DNA of 64,000 nucleotides from Chryseobacterium takakiae. GTDB lineage: Bacteria > Bacteroidota > Bacteroidia > Flavobacteriales > Weeksellaceae. Location: positions 124,001 through 188,000 of the forward strand of contig NZ_FQVO01000006.1 of NCBI RefSeq assembly GCF_900129385.1. Reading direction: 5' to 3'. A model generated the notes under the pieces. The model made no database searches and was not told where the DNA came from. It saw only the letters and a program-made list of their open reading frames with translations. Positions 1 through 8,574 of the stretch are shown here, piece after piece. Position numbers and translations under genes: made by a program. Each line of letters opens with the position of its first letter. Within the stretch, counting starts at the first letter, position 1.

Positions 1-717
1 CCATTGTACATAATCGCCATAGTCATGATTACCAAGCACGGCAAATTTACCATCTTTTGCTTTAATTTTTGAAAAAAGCGGAATGAACGGTTTAAATTCT
101 TCCGCCACATTATTCACCATATCTCCGGTAAATAAAACAAGATCTGGATTTTGTTCATTAATGAGATGAATGGCATGTTCCAGTTTTGAAGGATCAGAAA
201 AACTTCCGCTGTGAACATCGGAGATCTGAACAATTTTATATCCTTTAAAGCTTTTAGGCAGGTTGGCAAAATTGATTCTTACTCTTCTTACTTTGTGACG
301 GTATTTCCCAAAAGTAATTCCATCAATAAAAAGAGCGGAAAGTACGCCTCCGAGCCCTAATCCTACAATGCTTAAAAATTTTCTTCTTTCGGGAAAGTAA
401 TTCTCTGATGACCCGGCCAATCCGATAAGGTAGCCTCCGGTTCTCAGGATATCATCAATTAAAAGAAATAAAACGACAAAAATTTTAGGTAGAATAAAGA
501 TCAAAAATAATGATATCATGATCTGTGCTCTCATCATACTTCTGTCGGCCCTGCTGAAATGCATCACCTCATAGGCGAAAAAGCCATACACCGCAAGAGA
601 AATTGCCCAGTAGCCGATCCGTAGCCAGAAATTATCTGTAAGGGTTCTGATAGCCTGATAAATGTATATTTCCAGAAAAAGGAATAACGCTGCGATAATT
701 AAAAAGTTTCTTTGCAT
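1..717 (-). CDS. Membrane-anchored metallophosphoesterase (C-terminus cut by window edge)
   Basis: The 239 visible codons start at the ATG at 717 and run off the window. The N-terminal ~110 residues hold several hydrophobic segments, followed by a linker and the start of a calcineurin-like phosphoesterase domain. Visible metal-binding motifs are DVH (in QISDVHSG), GD (in LFTGDMV) and GNHD near the cut end. This order is that of YkuE/YaeI-like membrane phosphoesterases. The C-terminal His motifs lie outside the window. The substrate cannot be read from sequence; hydrolysis of a phosphodiester or pyrophosphate bond in a lipid precursor is typical of the family. It lies downstream of the FabH-like gene on the same strand, but a terminator-like hairpin separates them. 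Confidence 0.88.
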   Translation of the reverse strand, partial: MQRNFLIIAALFLFLEIYIYQAIRTLTDNFWLRIGYWAISLAVYGFFAYEVMHFSRADRSMMRAQIMISLFLIFILPKIFVVLFLLIDDILRTGGYLIGLAGSSENYFPERRKFLSIVGLGLGGVLSALFIDGITFGKYRHKVRRVRINFANLPKSFKGYKIVQISDVHSGSFSDPSKLEHAIHLINEQNPDLVLFTGDMVNNVAEEFKPFIPLFSKIKAKDGKFAVLGNHDYGDYVQW

Positions 718-726
718 AATCCGTTT

Positions 727-762
727 AAAAAAGCACAAAGAATAGTTTCCCTGTGCTTTTTA
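727..762 (-). terminator. Rho-independent terminator of the ketosynthase gene
   Basis: Inverted repeat 727-736 / 752-761 (AAAAAGCACA and its complement) with a T-run on the minus strand. It sits directly after the stop of the minus-strand ketosynthase gene. Confidence 0.75.
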
Positions 763-784
763 TATTTTAAATTAAATAATAATA

Positions 785-1852
785 TTAAGGAAATCTGTAT
801 ACGATAGCATTGATGTTCATTCCGGCACCTACCGAAGTCATCACAATGTTACCTTTTTCTTTAAACGATTGACCGTCCATTTTTCCTTTAATTATTAAAT
901 CAAACATCGTAGGAATGGTTGCCACGGAAGAATTTCCAAACTCCTGAATCGTCATTGGAGAAATAGAATGATCATAATCTTTCACATTATAAAGCTTATG
1001 AAGTCTTTCAATCATGGCGTAATCCATTTTGGCATTAGCCTGGTGAATCAGAATTTTATTGATATCTTCTATAGAAAGCCCTGCATCTTCAATCGTTTCT
1101 TTGATGGCTGCAGGAACGTTTTTTAAGGCATATTCGTAAATTTTTCTTCCCTGCATCCTTACAAAAAGACGGGTTTGGTCAGATTCTTTATTAATGGATG
1201 GACCGTTTGCCAGGTAATCCAATTCCGGACCGTTGTCACAAATGGTGTTGTGGGCAATGATTCCTACATTTTCATCGTCTGTTGCTTTTACAACAACAGC
1301 ACCGGCACCATCTGCAAAAATCATTCTGTTTCTGTCATGAGGATCGGTTACTCTGCTTAATGTTTCTGCACCGATCACAAGAATGGTTTTGGCAACTTTA
1401 GCTTTAATTAAGTTATCAGCTAAAATCATAGCTTCCACCCATCCCGGACATCCGAAAAGCATATCATAAGTAACGCATTTTCGGTTTTTAATGCCTAATT
1501 TATTTTTTACTCTTGCCGCCATCGTTGGCATGAAATCCGCATATCCGTGTACAGTGACTTCTCCGAAATTGCTGGCGTAAATAATATAATCCAGATCTTC
1601 CTGGTCTATTTTTGCGTCTTCAATCGCAACTTTGGCAGCCTCGTACCCGATTTGTGAATTGGATAGATCTTCTTCTATGAATCTTCTGTTCTCAATTTCT
1701 GTAATTTCTACAAATTTTGCAATCGTTTCTTCAGCAGGTTTATCAATTTTCACCCCGTCTTCTGAATAAAAATCTGAACCTAAGAAATAGTCTCTCCCGA
1801 TAATTCTGCCGGGAAGGTAAGATCCAGAACCAATTATGATCGTATTCGGCAT
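785..1852 (-). CDS. 3-oxoacyl-ACP synthase III-like ketosynthase (FabH family)
   Basis: A 355-residue thiolase-fold condensing enzyme. The KAS III catalytic triad is visible: Cys135 in MLFGCPGW, His270 in LIHQANAK and Asn307 in EFGNSS. The length is slightly above that of classical FabH (about 320). The family condenses an acyl-CoA or acyl-ACP primer with malonyl-ACP to start fatty-acid or related acyl chains. The sequence lacks the usual FabH AC(A/S)GF context around the cysteine, so this is probably one of the specialised Bacteroidota paralogues rather than the housekeeping copy. It is transcribed alone from a TAnnTTTG promoter at 1878-1885 and ends at a hairpin terminator. Confidence 0.88.
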   Translation of the reverse strand: MPNTIIIGSGSYLPGRIIGRDYFLGSDFYSEDGVKIDKPAEETIAKFVEITEIENRRFIEEDLSNSQIGYEAAKVAIEDAKIDQEDLDYIIYASNFGEVTVHGYADFMPTMAARVKNKLGIKNRKCVTYDMLFGCPGWVEAMILADNLIKAKVAKTILVIGAETLSRVTDPHDRNRMIFADGAGAVVVKATDDENVGIIAHNTICDNGPELDYLANGPSINKESDQTRLFVRMQGRKIYEYALKNVPAAIKETIEDAGLSIEDINKILIHQANAKMDYAMIERLHKLYNVKDYDHSISPMTIQEFGNSSVATIPTMFDLIIKGKMDGQSFKEKGNIVMTSVGAGMNINAIVYRFP

Positions 1853-1877
1853 TCGTTTAAATGATTTTTTAAAGATG

Positions 1878-1885
1878 CAAAGTTA
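1878..1885 (-). promoter_or_regulatory. -7 promoter element (TAACTTTG) of the ketosynthase gene
   Basis: Minus-strand TAACTTTG matches the Bacteroidota TAnnTTTG -7 consensus and lies 26 bases upstream of the start codon. No clear -33 TTG was found. Confidence 0.55.
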
Positions 1886-1922
1886 ATAATTAATATTAAT
1901 AACAGAGAATTAAAAATATTAT

Positions 1923-1930
1923 TAAATTTG
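1923..1930 (+). promoter_or_regulatory. -7 promoter element (TAAATTTG) upstream of the 189-aa gene
   Basis: TAAATTTG fits TAnnTTTG and lies 23 bases before the ATG at 1954. It would drive the 189-aa gene, ubiE and porT as one unit. No clear -33 element was seen. Confidence 0.5.
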
Positions 1931-1953
1931 CAAAAATTGTACTTTACAATCCT

Positions 1954-2523
1954 ATGAAAAATAATGCATCCTTGAAAGGCTTACTTATTGCAATTGCGGC
2001 ATTTATCTTTGCCTTTGGGATTTACTTTCTCTTTCTGGCCAAAAGGAATTATTACGTGGTCGACAATCCTACGGCCAATACATTTTATTATAAAATAAAC
2101 AACGGTTCCGAAGGAACCATCGCAGGAGGTCAGACCGTTCAGGTTGAGCTGAATAAAGGGAAAAACTCCATTAAAGTGTTTGACCGGAATAAAAAAATGC
2201 TGTTTGATTCTGCTTTTGAAGTAAATAAAGTAAGAGGACTTATTAATATTGCGCATCAGGATTATTATATCAATGAACAGTATTATGGATACAACCTTAA
2301 GAAAGATTCACTACTTTTGGCACTGGATAAGACCATCATCGACGGAAAAGCCTATTTTGGAGGAGCAAAACTCTTCAATAAACTCTTCACCGACGATTTT
2401 TATTATAACGTTGATGAGGATTATGATAAAGTAATCAAAAACGTTCAGAAGGTAGAATCGAGATCAAAGATCTTCAGAAAACAGGATTACCTTAATTATT
2501 ATAAAGAATATTACAAGTTTTAA
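1954..2523 (+). CDS. Single-pass membrane protein of unknown function
   Basis: A 189-residue protein with one N-terminal membrane segment (about residues 8-29), then a soluble, Tyr- and Lys-rich domain (many YY pairs) probably outside the inner membrane. No catalytic motif or known domain was recognised. The gene ends 3 bases before the ubiE start and looks cotranscribed with ubiE and porT. A membrane or envelope role is likely but not shown. Confidence 0.8.
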   Translation: MKNNASLKGLLIAIAAFIFAFGIYFLFLAKRNYYVVDNPTANTFYYKINNGSEGTIAGGQTVQVELNKGKNSIKVFDRNKKMLFDSAFEVNKVRGLINIAHQDYYINEQYYGYNLKKDSLLLALDKTIIDGKAYFGGAKLFNKLFTDDFYYNVDEDYDKVIKNVQKVESRSKIFRKQDYLNYYKEYYKF

Positions 2524-2526
2524 GTT

Positions 2527-3258
2527 TTGACAAAAGATATTACCAAAATTACGCCCTACAACTCTGAAGCTACTAAGAAAAGCCAGGTAGAGGATATGTT
2601 CGACAATATTGCACCGAAGTATGATCTGCTCAATCATGTGCTGTCCATGAAAATTGATGTTTTATGGAGAAATACTTTAGTAAACTGGATGAAAAAAGAC
2701 AGCCCGCAGGAAGTGCTGGATGTCGCTACCGGAACCGGAGATCTGGCCATTGCTGTTGAAAAAGGGACAGGCTCAAAAGTGATCGGATTGGATTTATCGC
2801 AACAAATGTTAAATGTTGGCGTTATTAAAATAAAAAAACTTAAATTAGACGGCAAAATTTCCATGCAAAAAGGAGATGCGGAAAATTTACCTTTCGAGGA
2901 TAATAGATTTGATGCGGTATCTGTTGCATTTGGAGTGAGGAATTTTGAAAACCTTACCAAAGGTTTGGCAGAGTTGAGAAGAGTTGTTAAAGATAACAAG
3001 AGTGTTTATATACTGGAGTTTTCAAAGGTTGAGGGTTTCATGGCACCATTCTATATGTTTTATTTCAAAAATATATTACCTGCTATTGGCAGACTGGTTT
3101 CCAAGGATAATAGGGCATACACATACCTTCCGGATTCTGTAAACGCTTTTCCTTTCGGGGAAAAGATGAGACAAATTCTTTTAGATACAGGATTTAAAAA
3201 AGTTGAATATAAAAAACTAAGTTTAGGTATAGCCACAATTTATAAAGCAACAAAGTAA
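2527..3258 (+). CDS. ubiE: Demethylmenaquinone methyltransferase
   Basis: A 243-residue class I SAM methyltransferase. The SAM-binding loop DVATGTGD is at residues 65-72, preceded by the N-terminal signature MFDNIAPKYDLLNH of the UbiE/MenG family. It performs the last step of menaquinone synthesis, C-methylation of demethylmenaquinone. Bacteroidota use menaquinone, so MenG is the functional name. The start is TTG at 2527, 3 bases after the preceding stop, and no ATG lies nearby. porT follows after 3 bases. Confidence 0.95.
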   Translation: MTKDITKITPYNSEATKKSQVEDMFDNIAPKYDLLNHVLSMKIDVLWRNTLVNWMKKDSPQEVLDVATGTGDLAIAVEKGTGSKVIGLDLSQQMLNVGVIKIKKLKLDGKISMQKGDAENLPFEDNRFDAVSVAFGVRNFENLTKGLAELRRVVKDNKSVYILEFSKVEGFMAPFYMFYFKNILPAIGRLVSKDNRAYTYLPDSVNAFPFGEKMRQILLDTGFKKVEYKKLSLGIATIYKATK

Positions 3259-3261
3259 CCT

Positions 3262-4044
3262 ATGAATAAATTTTTATTAAAAGCACTGGTTTTAGCCTCA
3301 GTAAATGTTGCGTTGTTAGCAAACGCGCAATTCAGAACCCGAAACAGAATGGATAAGTTGGAAGACTTTGATGAACAGAAATTCAGCTGGGGTTTTTATC
3401 TGAATGGTAACAGACTAGACTACCGTATCGTTCTTAATCCAAGATATGGCTCAAGTAACAATCAGAATCTTGTTACCTCTAAGGAGAGTTACAGTTTTGG
3501 AGCCGGGTTAATCGCAAAATGGAGATTGAACGATTATTTGGATTTAAGATTAGAACCAGGGTTACAATTCGGTCAGAGACAATTAACTTTCAACACACAG
3601 TCTAATGATCAGTATGCAGCAGGTACTTTGACAAATGATCCTTTTATTCCGTTTCCTCTAACAGAAAAAGACAGGGTAAGAGAAATTAAAACAACTTTGG
3701 TTGACGTACCTGTATTGCTGGAATTCCATGGGCAGAGATGGTACAACTCAAGACCATACGTTGCAGCAGGGGTTAATTATATTGTTAATCTACAGTCAAA
3801 TTCAGACTCCAGCGATGATAATTTACAGCAGGTTTTCAGATCTACAACGCATAATTTTGCATGGTCTGCAGAAATGGGAATCCAGTTTTACTTTAATAAG
3901 TTTAAGCTTACTCCTGCAATCAGAGGAACATTCATTATGAATAACGAGATTGTGGCAGATAATGCGACAACACCTCCGTACTGGACGGCAGCAATGTCTA
4001 CCTTACAGACAAGAGCTGTTTTCTTCGTACTGAAATTTGAATAA
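3262..4044 (+). CDS. porT: PorT-family outer-membrane protein (type IX secretion)
   Basis: A 260-residue protein with a signal peptide ending near LLANAQF, then a beta-barrel with alternating hydrophobic strands and a terminal aromatic residue pair (LKFE), typical of small outer-membrane porin-like proteins. Length, start (FRTRNRMDKLEDFDEQKFSWGF) and position directly behind ubiE match PorT/SprT of flavobacteria, a part needed for type IX secretion and gliding. The identification rests on family pattern and gene order. The hairpin at 4064-4094 ends the operon. Confidence 0.85.
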   Translation: MNKFLLKALVLASVNVALLANAQFRTRNRMDKLEDFDEQKFSWGFYLNGNRLDYRIVLNPRYGSSNNQNLVTSKESYSFGAGLIAKWRLNDYLDLRLEPGLQFGQRQLTFNTQSNDQYAAGTLTNDPFIPFPLTEKDRVREIKTTLVDVPVLLEFHGQRWYNSRPYVAAGVNYIVNLQSNSDSSDDNLQQVFRSTTHNFAWSAEMGIQFYFNKFKLTPAIRGTFIMNNEIVADNATTPPYWTAAMSTLQTRAVFFVLKFE

Positions 4045-4063
4045 GAAAATAAAATAAGATATA

Positions 4064-4094
4064 AAAAGGAGACGCATTTGTGTCTCCTTTTCTG
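4064..4094 (+). terminator. Rho-independent terminator after porT
   Basis: Perfect 10-bp inverted repeat 4064-4073 / 4082-4091 (AAAAGGAGAC and its complement) ending in a T-run, 20 bases after the porT stop. Confidence 0.85.
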
Positions 4095-4124
4095 TTTGAA
4101 ATAAAAATATAAAGACTTTTATTT

Positions 4125-4153
4125 TTGTTAGTGTTAATATTTTGTTATTTTTG
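4125..4153 (+). promoter_or_regulatory. Promoter of the zapB-like/zapA/6S unit
   Basis: TTG at 4125-4127, an 18-base spacer, and TATTTTTG at 4146-4153 match the flavobacterial TTG-N(17-23)-TAnnTTTG promoter. The next gene starts at 4182. Confidence 0.6.
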
Positions 4154-4181
4154 CTACTAGTTAGAATATACAAAACCTGAA

Positions 4182-4484
4182 ATGCTTCAAGATTTAGAAA
4201 ACAATTTTTCAGAATTAGAGAAAAAGATTTTGCTATTACAAAAGAATTACAGAAATCTTACTGAAAAGTTCTCAGAATTAAGCATGGAGCATGAAGACCT
4301 GAAAAAAAGGTATGATGAAGAAAGGAAAAAGAATCAGGTATTAGCAGAAGAACAAAAAAATATAAAACTTTATTCAGCAATATCAGGAAACCCTGAACAC
4401 AACAGATTGATGAAAAACCACATCAACAGGTTGGTAAAAGAAATAGATTTCTGTATTGCACAGCTTCAAAACAGTGGATTATAA
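4182..4484 (+). CDS. Coiled-coil protein upstream of zapA (ZapB-like)
   Basis: 100 residues, almost entirely heptad coiled coil from residue 1 to about 65, with a short C-terminal helix (HINRLVKEIDFCIAQL). No enzyme motif. Its stop overlaps the zapA start by one base (TAATG), so the two are translationally coupled. In flavobacteria a small coiled-coil gene commonly precedes zapA. A role as a ZapA partner in division-ring assembly is inferred from context and architecture. Confidence 0.8.
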   Translation: MLQDLENNFSELEKKILLLQKNYRNLTEKFSELSMEHEDLKKRYDEERKKNQVLAEEQKNIKLYSAISGNPEHNRLMKNHINRLVKEIDFCIAQLQNSGL

Positions 4485-4771
4485 TGGAAGTAAGAAGAAT
4501 AACCATTAATATTGCAGGAAGAGTGTATCCGCTGAACGTACCCGCAGCAGAAGAAGAAACGCTGCGCAAAGTTGGGAAGCAGATTGAAAATATGATTAAA
4601 GATTTTGAACAGAATTTCGATGTAAGAGACAAACAGGATGCTTTGGCCATGTGTGCCCTGAAATTGGGAACCAATGCAGAAGTGGTGTCTATGAACTACG
4701 AAAAAACAATACAATCTACCAACGAAAGATTAGCAACAATCAATCAGTCGTTGAATGAAACAGGGAAATAG
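4484..4771 (+). CDS. zapA: Cell division protein ZapA
   Basis: 95 residues with the ZapA layout: an N-terminal beta-alpha domain (EVRRITINIAGRVYPL, then AAEEETLRKVGKQI) followed by the dimerising helix with DKQDALAMCALKL. ZapA binds and bundles FtsZ filaments at mid-cell. It overlaps the coiled-coil gene by one base and lies directly upstream of the 6S-like RNA, the same zapA-6S order known from many bacteria. Confidence 0.9.
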   Translation: MEVRRITINIAGRVYPLNVPAAEEETLRKVGKQIENMIKDFEQNFDVRDKQDALAMCALKLGTNAEVVSMNYEKTIQSTNERLATINQSLNETGK

Positions 4772-4785
4772 ATTTTTTTTCCCGG

Positions 4786-4964
4786 AAAATGCTGCCTACA
4801 ATAATTCTAACACATTAAAGGTAAACTCAACGCTAAACAATTACCGAACAAATGTCCATTGAATGGCGTGCCGGTTCGTCCGGATTACAGACAGTGGAAA
4901 TCAGTTCAAATCGTGTTGATTAGGAGTTTACTCTCAATCTCTGGATTATTGTGGGCTTTTTTTA
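4786..4964 (+). ncRNA. ssrS: 6S-like RNA (6S-Flavo type) between zapA and rny
   Basis: The 222-base gap between zapA and rny folds as a long rod. The closing helix pairs 4794-4805 with 4945-4956 (12 pairs, one G-U). An inner helix pairs 4821-4828 with 4924-4931, and a central region lies between about 4840 and 4910. A run of seven T (4957-4963) follows the closing helix like a terminator. A rod with an open central bubble is the hallmark of 6S RNA, which binds RNA polymerase in stationary phase. The zapA-linked position supports this. The exact 5' end is uncertain and no covariance search was run. Confidence 0.7.
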
Positions 4965-4993
4965 TGTAATACAATTAAAACTCAATATACATT

Positions 4994-6559
4994 ATGATAG
5001 AAGTTATAGTCGGCGTTGTTTGTTTGGTAATCGGAGCGGCAGCAGGAGTGTTTTTCTCCAAAAGTTCACTCAATACTAAAGCAAAATTTATTATAGATGA
5101 TGCAAAGAAAAATGCCGAAAACCTTATAGAAAAAGCCAACGTACAGGCTGAGTCCATAAAGAAAGAAAAAAACCTTCAGGCAAAAGAAAAATTCCTGGAG
5201 CTGAAATCACAGCATGATGCCGATATTCAGGCAAGAGAAAAGAAAATGCAGGAGGTTGAAAAAAGAATTAAGGACAAGGAACACAAACTGAACGATGAGC
5301 TTAGCAAAGCAGGAAAACTGGAAAAAGACCTTGATAAGCAAATCGCAGATTATGCGAAGAAAAACGAGATTTTAGACAGAAAACAGCAGGAACTTGATGT
5401 TGCAACAGCTAAAAAAGTTGAAATTCTTGAGAAAATTGCCAACTATACGGCAGAAGAAGCAAGAGCGGAATTGGTGGAAACCATGAAAGCAGAGGCCAAA
5501 ACAAGAGCTCAGGCACACGTTCAGAGCATCATGGAAGAAGCTCAGCTTAACGCTAAAAGTGAAGCAAGAAAAATCGTGATCCAGACGATCCAGAGAATCG
5601 GTACCGAGCAGGCCATTGAAAATTCAGTATCAGTATTCAACATCGAATCGGACGAAGTTAAAGGTAGAATCATCGGTAGAGAAGGTAGAAATATCCGTGC
5701 CTTAGAAGCGGTAACAGGAGTAGAAATCATTGTAGACGATACGCCGGAAGCAATCCTTCTTTCATGCTTTGATCCGGTAAGAAGAGAAATCGCAAGACTA
5801 TCCCTTCACAGGTTGGTAACAGACGGCAGAATTCACCCTGCAAGAATTGAAGAAGTGGTGGAAAAAACCAGAAAACAGATCGAAGAGGAAATCATTGAAG
5901 TAGGAAAAAGAACCATCATCGATTTAGGAATCCACGGATTACACCCTGAGCTGATCAAAATCGTTGGTAGAATGAAATACCGTTCATCTTACGGACAAAA
6001 CCTACTGCAGCACTCCAGAGAAGTAGCAAACATTGCGGCAACCATGGCTGCTGAATTAGGACTTAACGTAAAACTGGCGAAAAGAGCAGGTCTTTTACAC
6101 GATATCGGTAAAGTTCCTGAGCAGGAATCTGAGCTTCCTCACGCTTTATTAGGAATGCAGTGGGCTGAAAAATATGGTGAAAATGCAGAGGTAGTCAATG
6201 CTATCGGTGCTCACCACGATGAAGTGGAAATGACTTCATTATTGTCTCCGATTATCCAGGTGGCCGATGCGATCTCAGGAGCAAGACCGGGAGCAAGAAG
6301 ACAGGTGCTTGAATCATATATCCAAAGATTAAAAGATCTTGAATCTGCAGCATTAAGCTTCGATGGGGTTTCATCAGCGTATGCAATTCAGGCAGGTAGA
6401 GAATTAAGAGTGATGGTAGAAAGTGGTAAAGTAAATGATGAGGTCGCTTCCCAGCTTTCTTATGATATTTCCGAAAAAATCCAGAACGAACTGACTTATC
6501 CGGGACAGGTAAAAGTAACCGTGATCCGGGAAACAAGAGCCGTAAATATTGCGAGATAA
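4994..6559 (+). CDS. rny: Ribonuclease Y
   Basis: A 521-residue membrane-anchored endoribonuclease. Residues 3-22 form the membrane segment and 30-200 a long Lys/Glu-rich coiled coil. The KH RNA-binding loop [10 protein letters not shown] is at 224-233, and the HD phosphohydrolase domain carries the metal-binding pair His369-Asp370 in LLHDIGK. The length is that of the family. RNase Y starts decay of many mRNAs. It follows the 6S-like RNA and is ended by the hairpin at 6582-6617. Confidence 0.96.
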   Translation: MIEVIVGVVCLVIGAAAGVFFSKSSLNTKAKFIIDDAKKNAENLIEKANVQAESIKKEKNLQAKEKFLELKSQHDADIQAREKKMQEVEKRIKDKEHKLNDELSKAGKLEKDLDKQIADYAKKNEILDRKQQELDVATAKKVEILEKIANYTAEEARAELVETMKAEAKTRAQAHVQSIMEEAQLNAKSEARKIVIQTIQRIGTEQAIENSVSVFNIESDEVKGRIIGREGRNIRALEAVTGVEIIVDDTPEAILLSCFDPVRREIARLSLHRLVTDGRIHPARIEEVVEKTRKQIEEEIIEVGKRTIIDLGIHGLHPELIKIVGRMKYRSSYGQNLLQHSREVANIAATMAAELGLNVKLAKRAGLLHDIGKVPEQESELPHALLGMQWAEKYGENAEVVNAIGAHHDEVEMTSLLSPIIQVADAISGARPGARRQVLESYIQRLKDLESAALSFDGVSSAYAIQAGRELRVMVESGKVNDEVASQLSYDISEKIQNELTYPGQVKVTVIRETRAVNIAR

Positions 6560-6581
6560 TAATCGTAAAAAGATATTTGAT

Positions 6582-6617
6582 AAAAACCTTTCAAGAAATT
6601 GGAAGGTTTTTTATTTT
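6582..6617 (+). terminator. Rho-independent terminator after rny
   Basis: Inverted repeat with arms 6582-6590 (AAAAACCTT) and 6603-6612 (AAGGTTTTTT), followed by T-rich sequence, 22 bases after the rny stop. Confidence 0.8.
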
Positions 6618-6639
6618 TAGTAAAATTTAAAACTCCGAA

Positions 6640-7881
6640 ATGCAAGAACTTTCCACTTCTTCGAAACTGAAGTACATTTTTTCAATTCCTGTTATTATTT
6701 CCGCTTTGGGATACTTTGTTGATATTTATGATTTACTTCTGTTCGGCATAGTACGAATTCCCAGTTTAAAAGCATTAGGTCTGAATCCGGATACTGATGG
6801 GACATTTATCCTCAATGCACAAATGATAGGATTGCTGATCGGAGGAATATTTTGGGGCGTTTTTGGCGATAAGAAAGGCCGGTTGTCAGTTTTATTTGGG
6901 TCCATACTCGTTTATTCTTTAGCGAATATTGCCTGTGGTTTTTTACCCTATTTTCCAAAAGAATATTTAGTGTATCAGTATGCCGGATTAAGATTGGTTG
7001 CAGGGGTAGGTCTTGCCGGAGAGCTTGGAGCCGGAATTACCCTTGTTTCTGAAAGCCTGCCGAAAAATTTACGGGCTATTGGGACTTCTGTAGTTGCCGG
7101 TTTCGGATTAATGGGTGCGGTCGTGGCGCAGCTTACGGTAGAACTGGCCGGTGGCTGGAATATTTCTTACATTATAGGAGGGGTACTCGGTATTTTATTA
7201 CTATTCCTGAGAATCAGTGTATCGGAATCCGGTATTTATAAAAATATTGAACATAAATCTGTTTCCAAAGGTGATTTTCTTTCATTTTTCACCCATAAAG
7301 ACCGTTTTATAAGATATCTGAAATGTATTGCCATTGGATTGCCGACCTGGTACTGTATCGGGATTCTGGCCGTCCTTGCCAATCAGTTTGCTCCTGAGCT
7401 GGGAATTCAAGACCTGAGTCCAGGTAAAGCCATTATGTGGGCATATATCGGTATTTCCGTAGGTGATCTGGCAAGCGGGTTTATTTCGCATCTTCTGAAG
7501 TCCCGGAAAATGGCTATTTTCTATATGCTCATCTTTACGATTATCGGAGTTGCCATTATGCTGTTTGGGAATACGGATACGGAAACAAAATATTATATCT
7601 TCTGTGTATGGCTTGGTCTCGGAACAGGGTATTGGGCTATGTTCGTTACATTGGCAGCAGAACAGTTCGGAACGAATATCAGAAATACGGCAACCACTAC
7701 GGTGCCGAATATGGTTCGCGGATTAGTTCCTGTAATGATCGTGGCTTTTGATTTTTTTAAAAATGATTTCACGGTAATTGTAAGTGCCGCATGGGTAGGT
7801 CTTATCGTTTTTGCACTTGCTTTCTACTCATCGCTTACCATTTCCGAAACCCACAACAGGGATCTTGAATTTACAGAATAA
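6640..7881 (+). CDS. MFS transporter (metabolite:H+ symporter type)
   Basis: A 413-residue inner-membrane carrier with about 12 hydrophobic helices. The loop 2-3 signature is visible as FGDKKGR. The start of helix 1 (ALGYFVDIYDLLLFGIVR) carries the acidic FVDxYDL motif typical of sugar/organic-acid:H+ symporters. The segment VAGVGLAGELGAGITLVSE is the helix 4-5 motif region. The substrate is unknown and no neighbouring enzyme suggests one. It lies alone between rny and a small peptide gene. Confidence 0.88.
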   Translation: MQELSTSSKLKYIFSIPVIISALGYFVDIYDLLLFGIVRIPSLKALGLNPDTDGTFILNAQMIGLLIGGIFWGVFGDKKGRLSVLFGSILVYSLANIACGFLPYFPKEYLVYQYAGLRLVAGVGLAGELGAGITLVSESLPKNLRAIGTSVVAGFGLMGAVVAQLTVELAGGWNISYIIGGVLGILLLFLRISVSESGIYKNIEHKSVSKGDFLSFFTHKDRFIRYLKCIAIGLPTWYCIGILAVLANQFAPELGIQDLSPGKAIMWAYIGISVGDLASGFISHLLKSRKMAIFYMLIFTIIGVAIMLFGNTDTETKYYIFCVWLGLGTGYWAMFVTLAAEQFGTNIRNTATTTVPNMVRGLVPVMIVAFDFFKNDFTVIVSAAWVGLIVFALAFYSSLTISETHNRDLEFTE

Positions 7882-8000
7882 ATTCAGCTGTTTAAGAAAT
7901 AAATTAGTATGGTTTACCGTTATAAAAATATTAAGTTGAACAAAATAAATTATTTATAAAATTTAATATTAAATTATGCTGTGAATAATTAATATTTGTT

Positions 8001-8008
8001 TAACTTTG
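8001..8008 (+). promoter_or_regulatory. -7 element (TAACTTTG) of the leader-peptide gene
   Basis: TAACTTTG matches TAnnTTTG and lies 32 bases before the ATG at 8041. It places the transcription start downstream of the alternative ATG at 7996, so the shorter reading frame is preferred. Confidence 0.6.
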
Positions 8009-8040
8009 AAACTGTAATTAATCACCAAAACCGAATCACA

Positions 8041-8229
8041 ATGAAAAATTTTTTGAAAAACGCCACAAAATTAAACAAAGCAGATCTTAAAAACATTACG
8101 GGTGGTATTAGCGGAACTCCTGATCTTTCCCTTTGCGGATGCGACTGCACGGGATCTGTAACAGGACCTAAATATTGCATTCAGTACATAGCATGTCCAC
8201 AAGTATATACTTGCAGAGATCTTGTATAA
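8041..8229 (+). CDS. Double-glycine leader, Cys-rich bacteriocin-like peptide
   Basis: 62 residues. An N-terminal amphipathic leader (KNATKLNKADLKNITGG) ends in Gly21-Gly22, the cleavage site pattern of peptides exported and cut by peptidase-containing ABC transporters. The 40-residue core has six cysteines (32, 34, 36, 46, 52, 58). Peptides of this build are common in Chryseobacterium and are named bacteriocin-like from the leader only. No transporter, modification enzyme or immunity gene is next to it, so export must use a distant system. The ATG at 7996 is rejected because it lies in the promoter. Function is unproven. Confidence 0.8.
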   Translation: MKNFLKNATKLNKADLKNITGGISGTPDLSLCGCDCTGSVTGPKYCIQYIACPQVYTCRDLV

Positions 8230-8275
8230 AAAATTATTTCATTAGAAATAAACATTTCCACATTTAATACGCAGA

Positions 8276-8303
8276 AGCCTTTTGGTAATCCCAAAAGGTT
8301 TTT
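8276..8303 (+). terminator. Terminator after the leader-peptide gene
   Basis: Perfect 8-bp stem 8278-8285 / 8291-8298 (CCTTTTGG and its complement), loop TAATC, then a T-run. Confidence 0.8.
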
Positions 8304-8370
8304 GTAATTCTTAGAATTCAGTTTAGGAGCTTTTTGATTACATCGAAAAGCAATATTTATTATTTTATTT

Positions 8371-8500
8371 GAAGCTTTTTCCCGCTTTCCGCACTCGCTA
8401 TTTTTCTTATTTTCGGGCGCGGCGGCGGCGAAGCCGCCGCGCCCGAAAACAAAAAAATGAGCTCAGACAAAGCTGCAATGGGGCTAGGGTTGCAGACCTT
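8371..8500. repeat. Non-coding hairpin element, probable dispersed repeat
   Basis: An intergenic block unlike its AT-rich surroundings. The centre is a perfect 17-bp inverted repeat, 8410-8426 / 8433-8449 (TTTTCGGGCGCGGCGGC and complement), with loop GGCGAA. It is flanked by CCCGCTTTCCGCACTCGC on the left and GCTGCAATGGGGCTAGGG on the right. I recall these flanks, around variable hairpins, as recurring intergenic elements in Bacteroidota genomes; this needs a copy count. It contains no coding frame. The rest of 8304-8574 holds nothing else recognised. Confidence 0.6.
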
Positions 8501-8574
8501 AAAAGAATAGATATTTCATAAACCTTTTATAATCAAAATATGTTGCAGAAGAAATCGACGCAATTGAACTGTGA

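Noticed and set aside
7996-8229. Longer start for the leader peptide at 7996
   Set aside because: The TAACTTTG promoter element lies downstream of that ATG, and the leader fits the family only from 8041.
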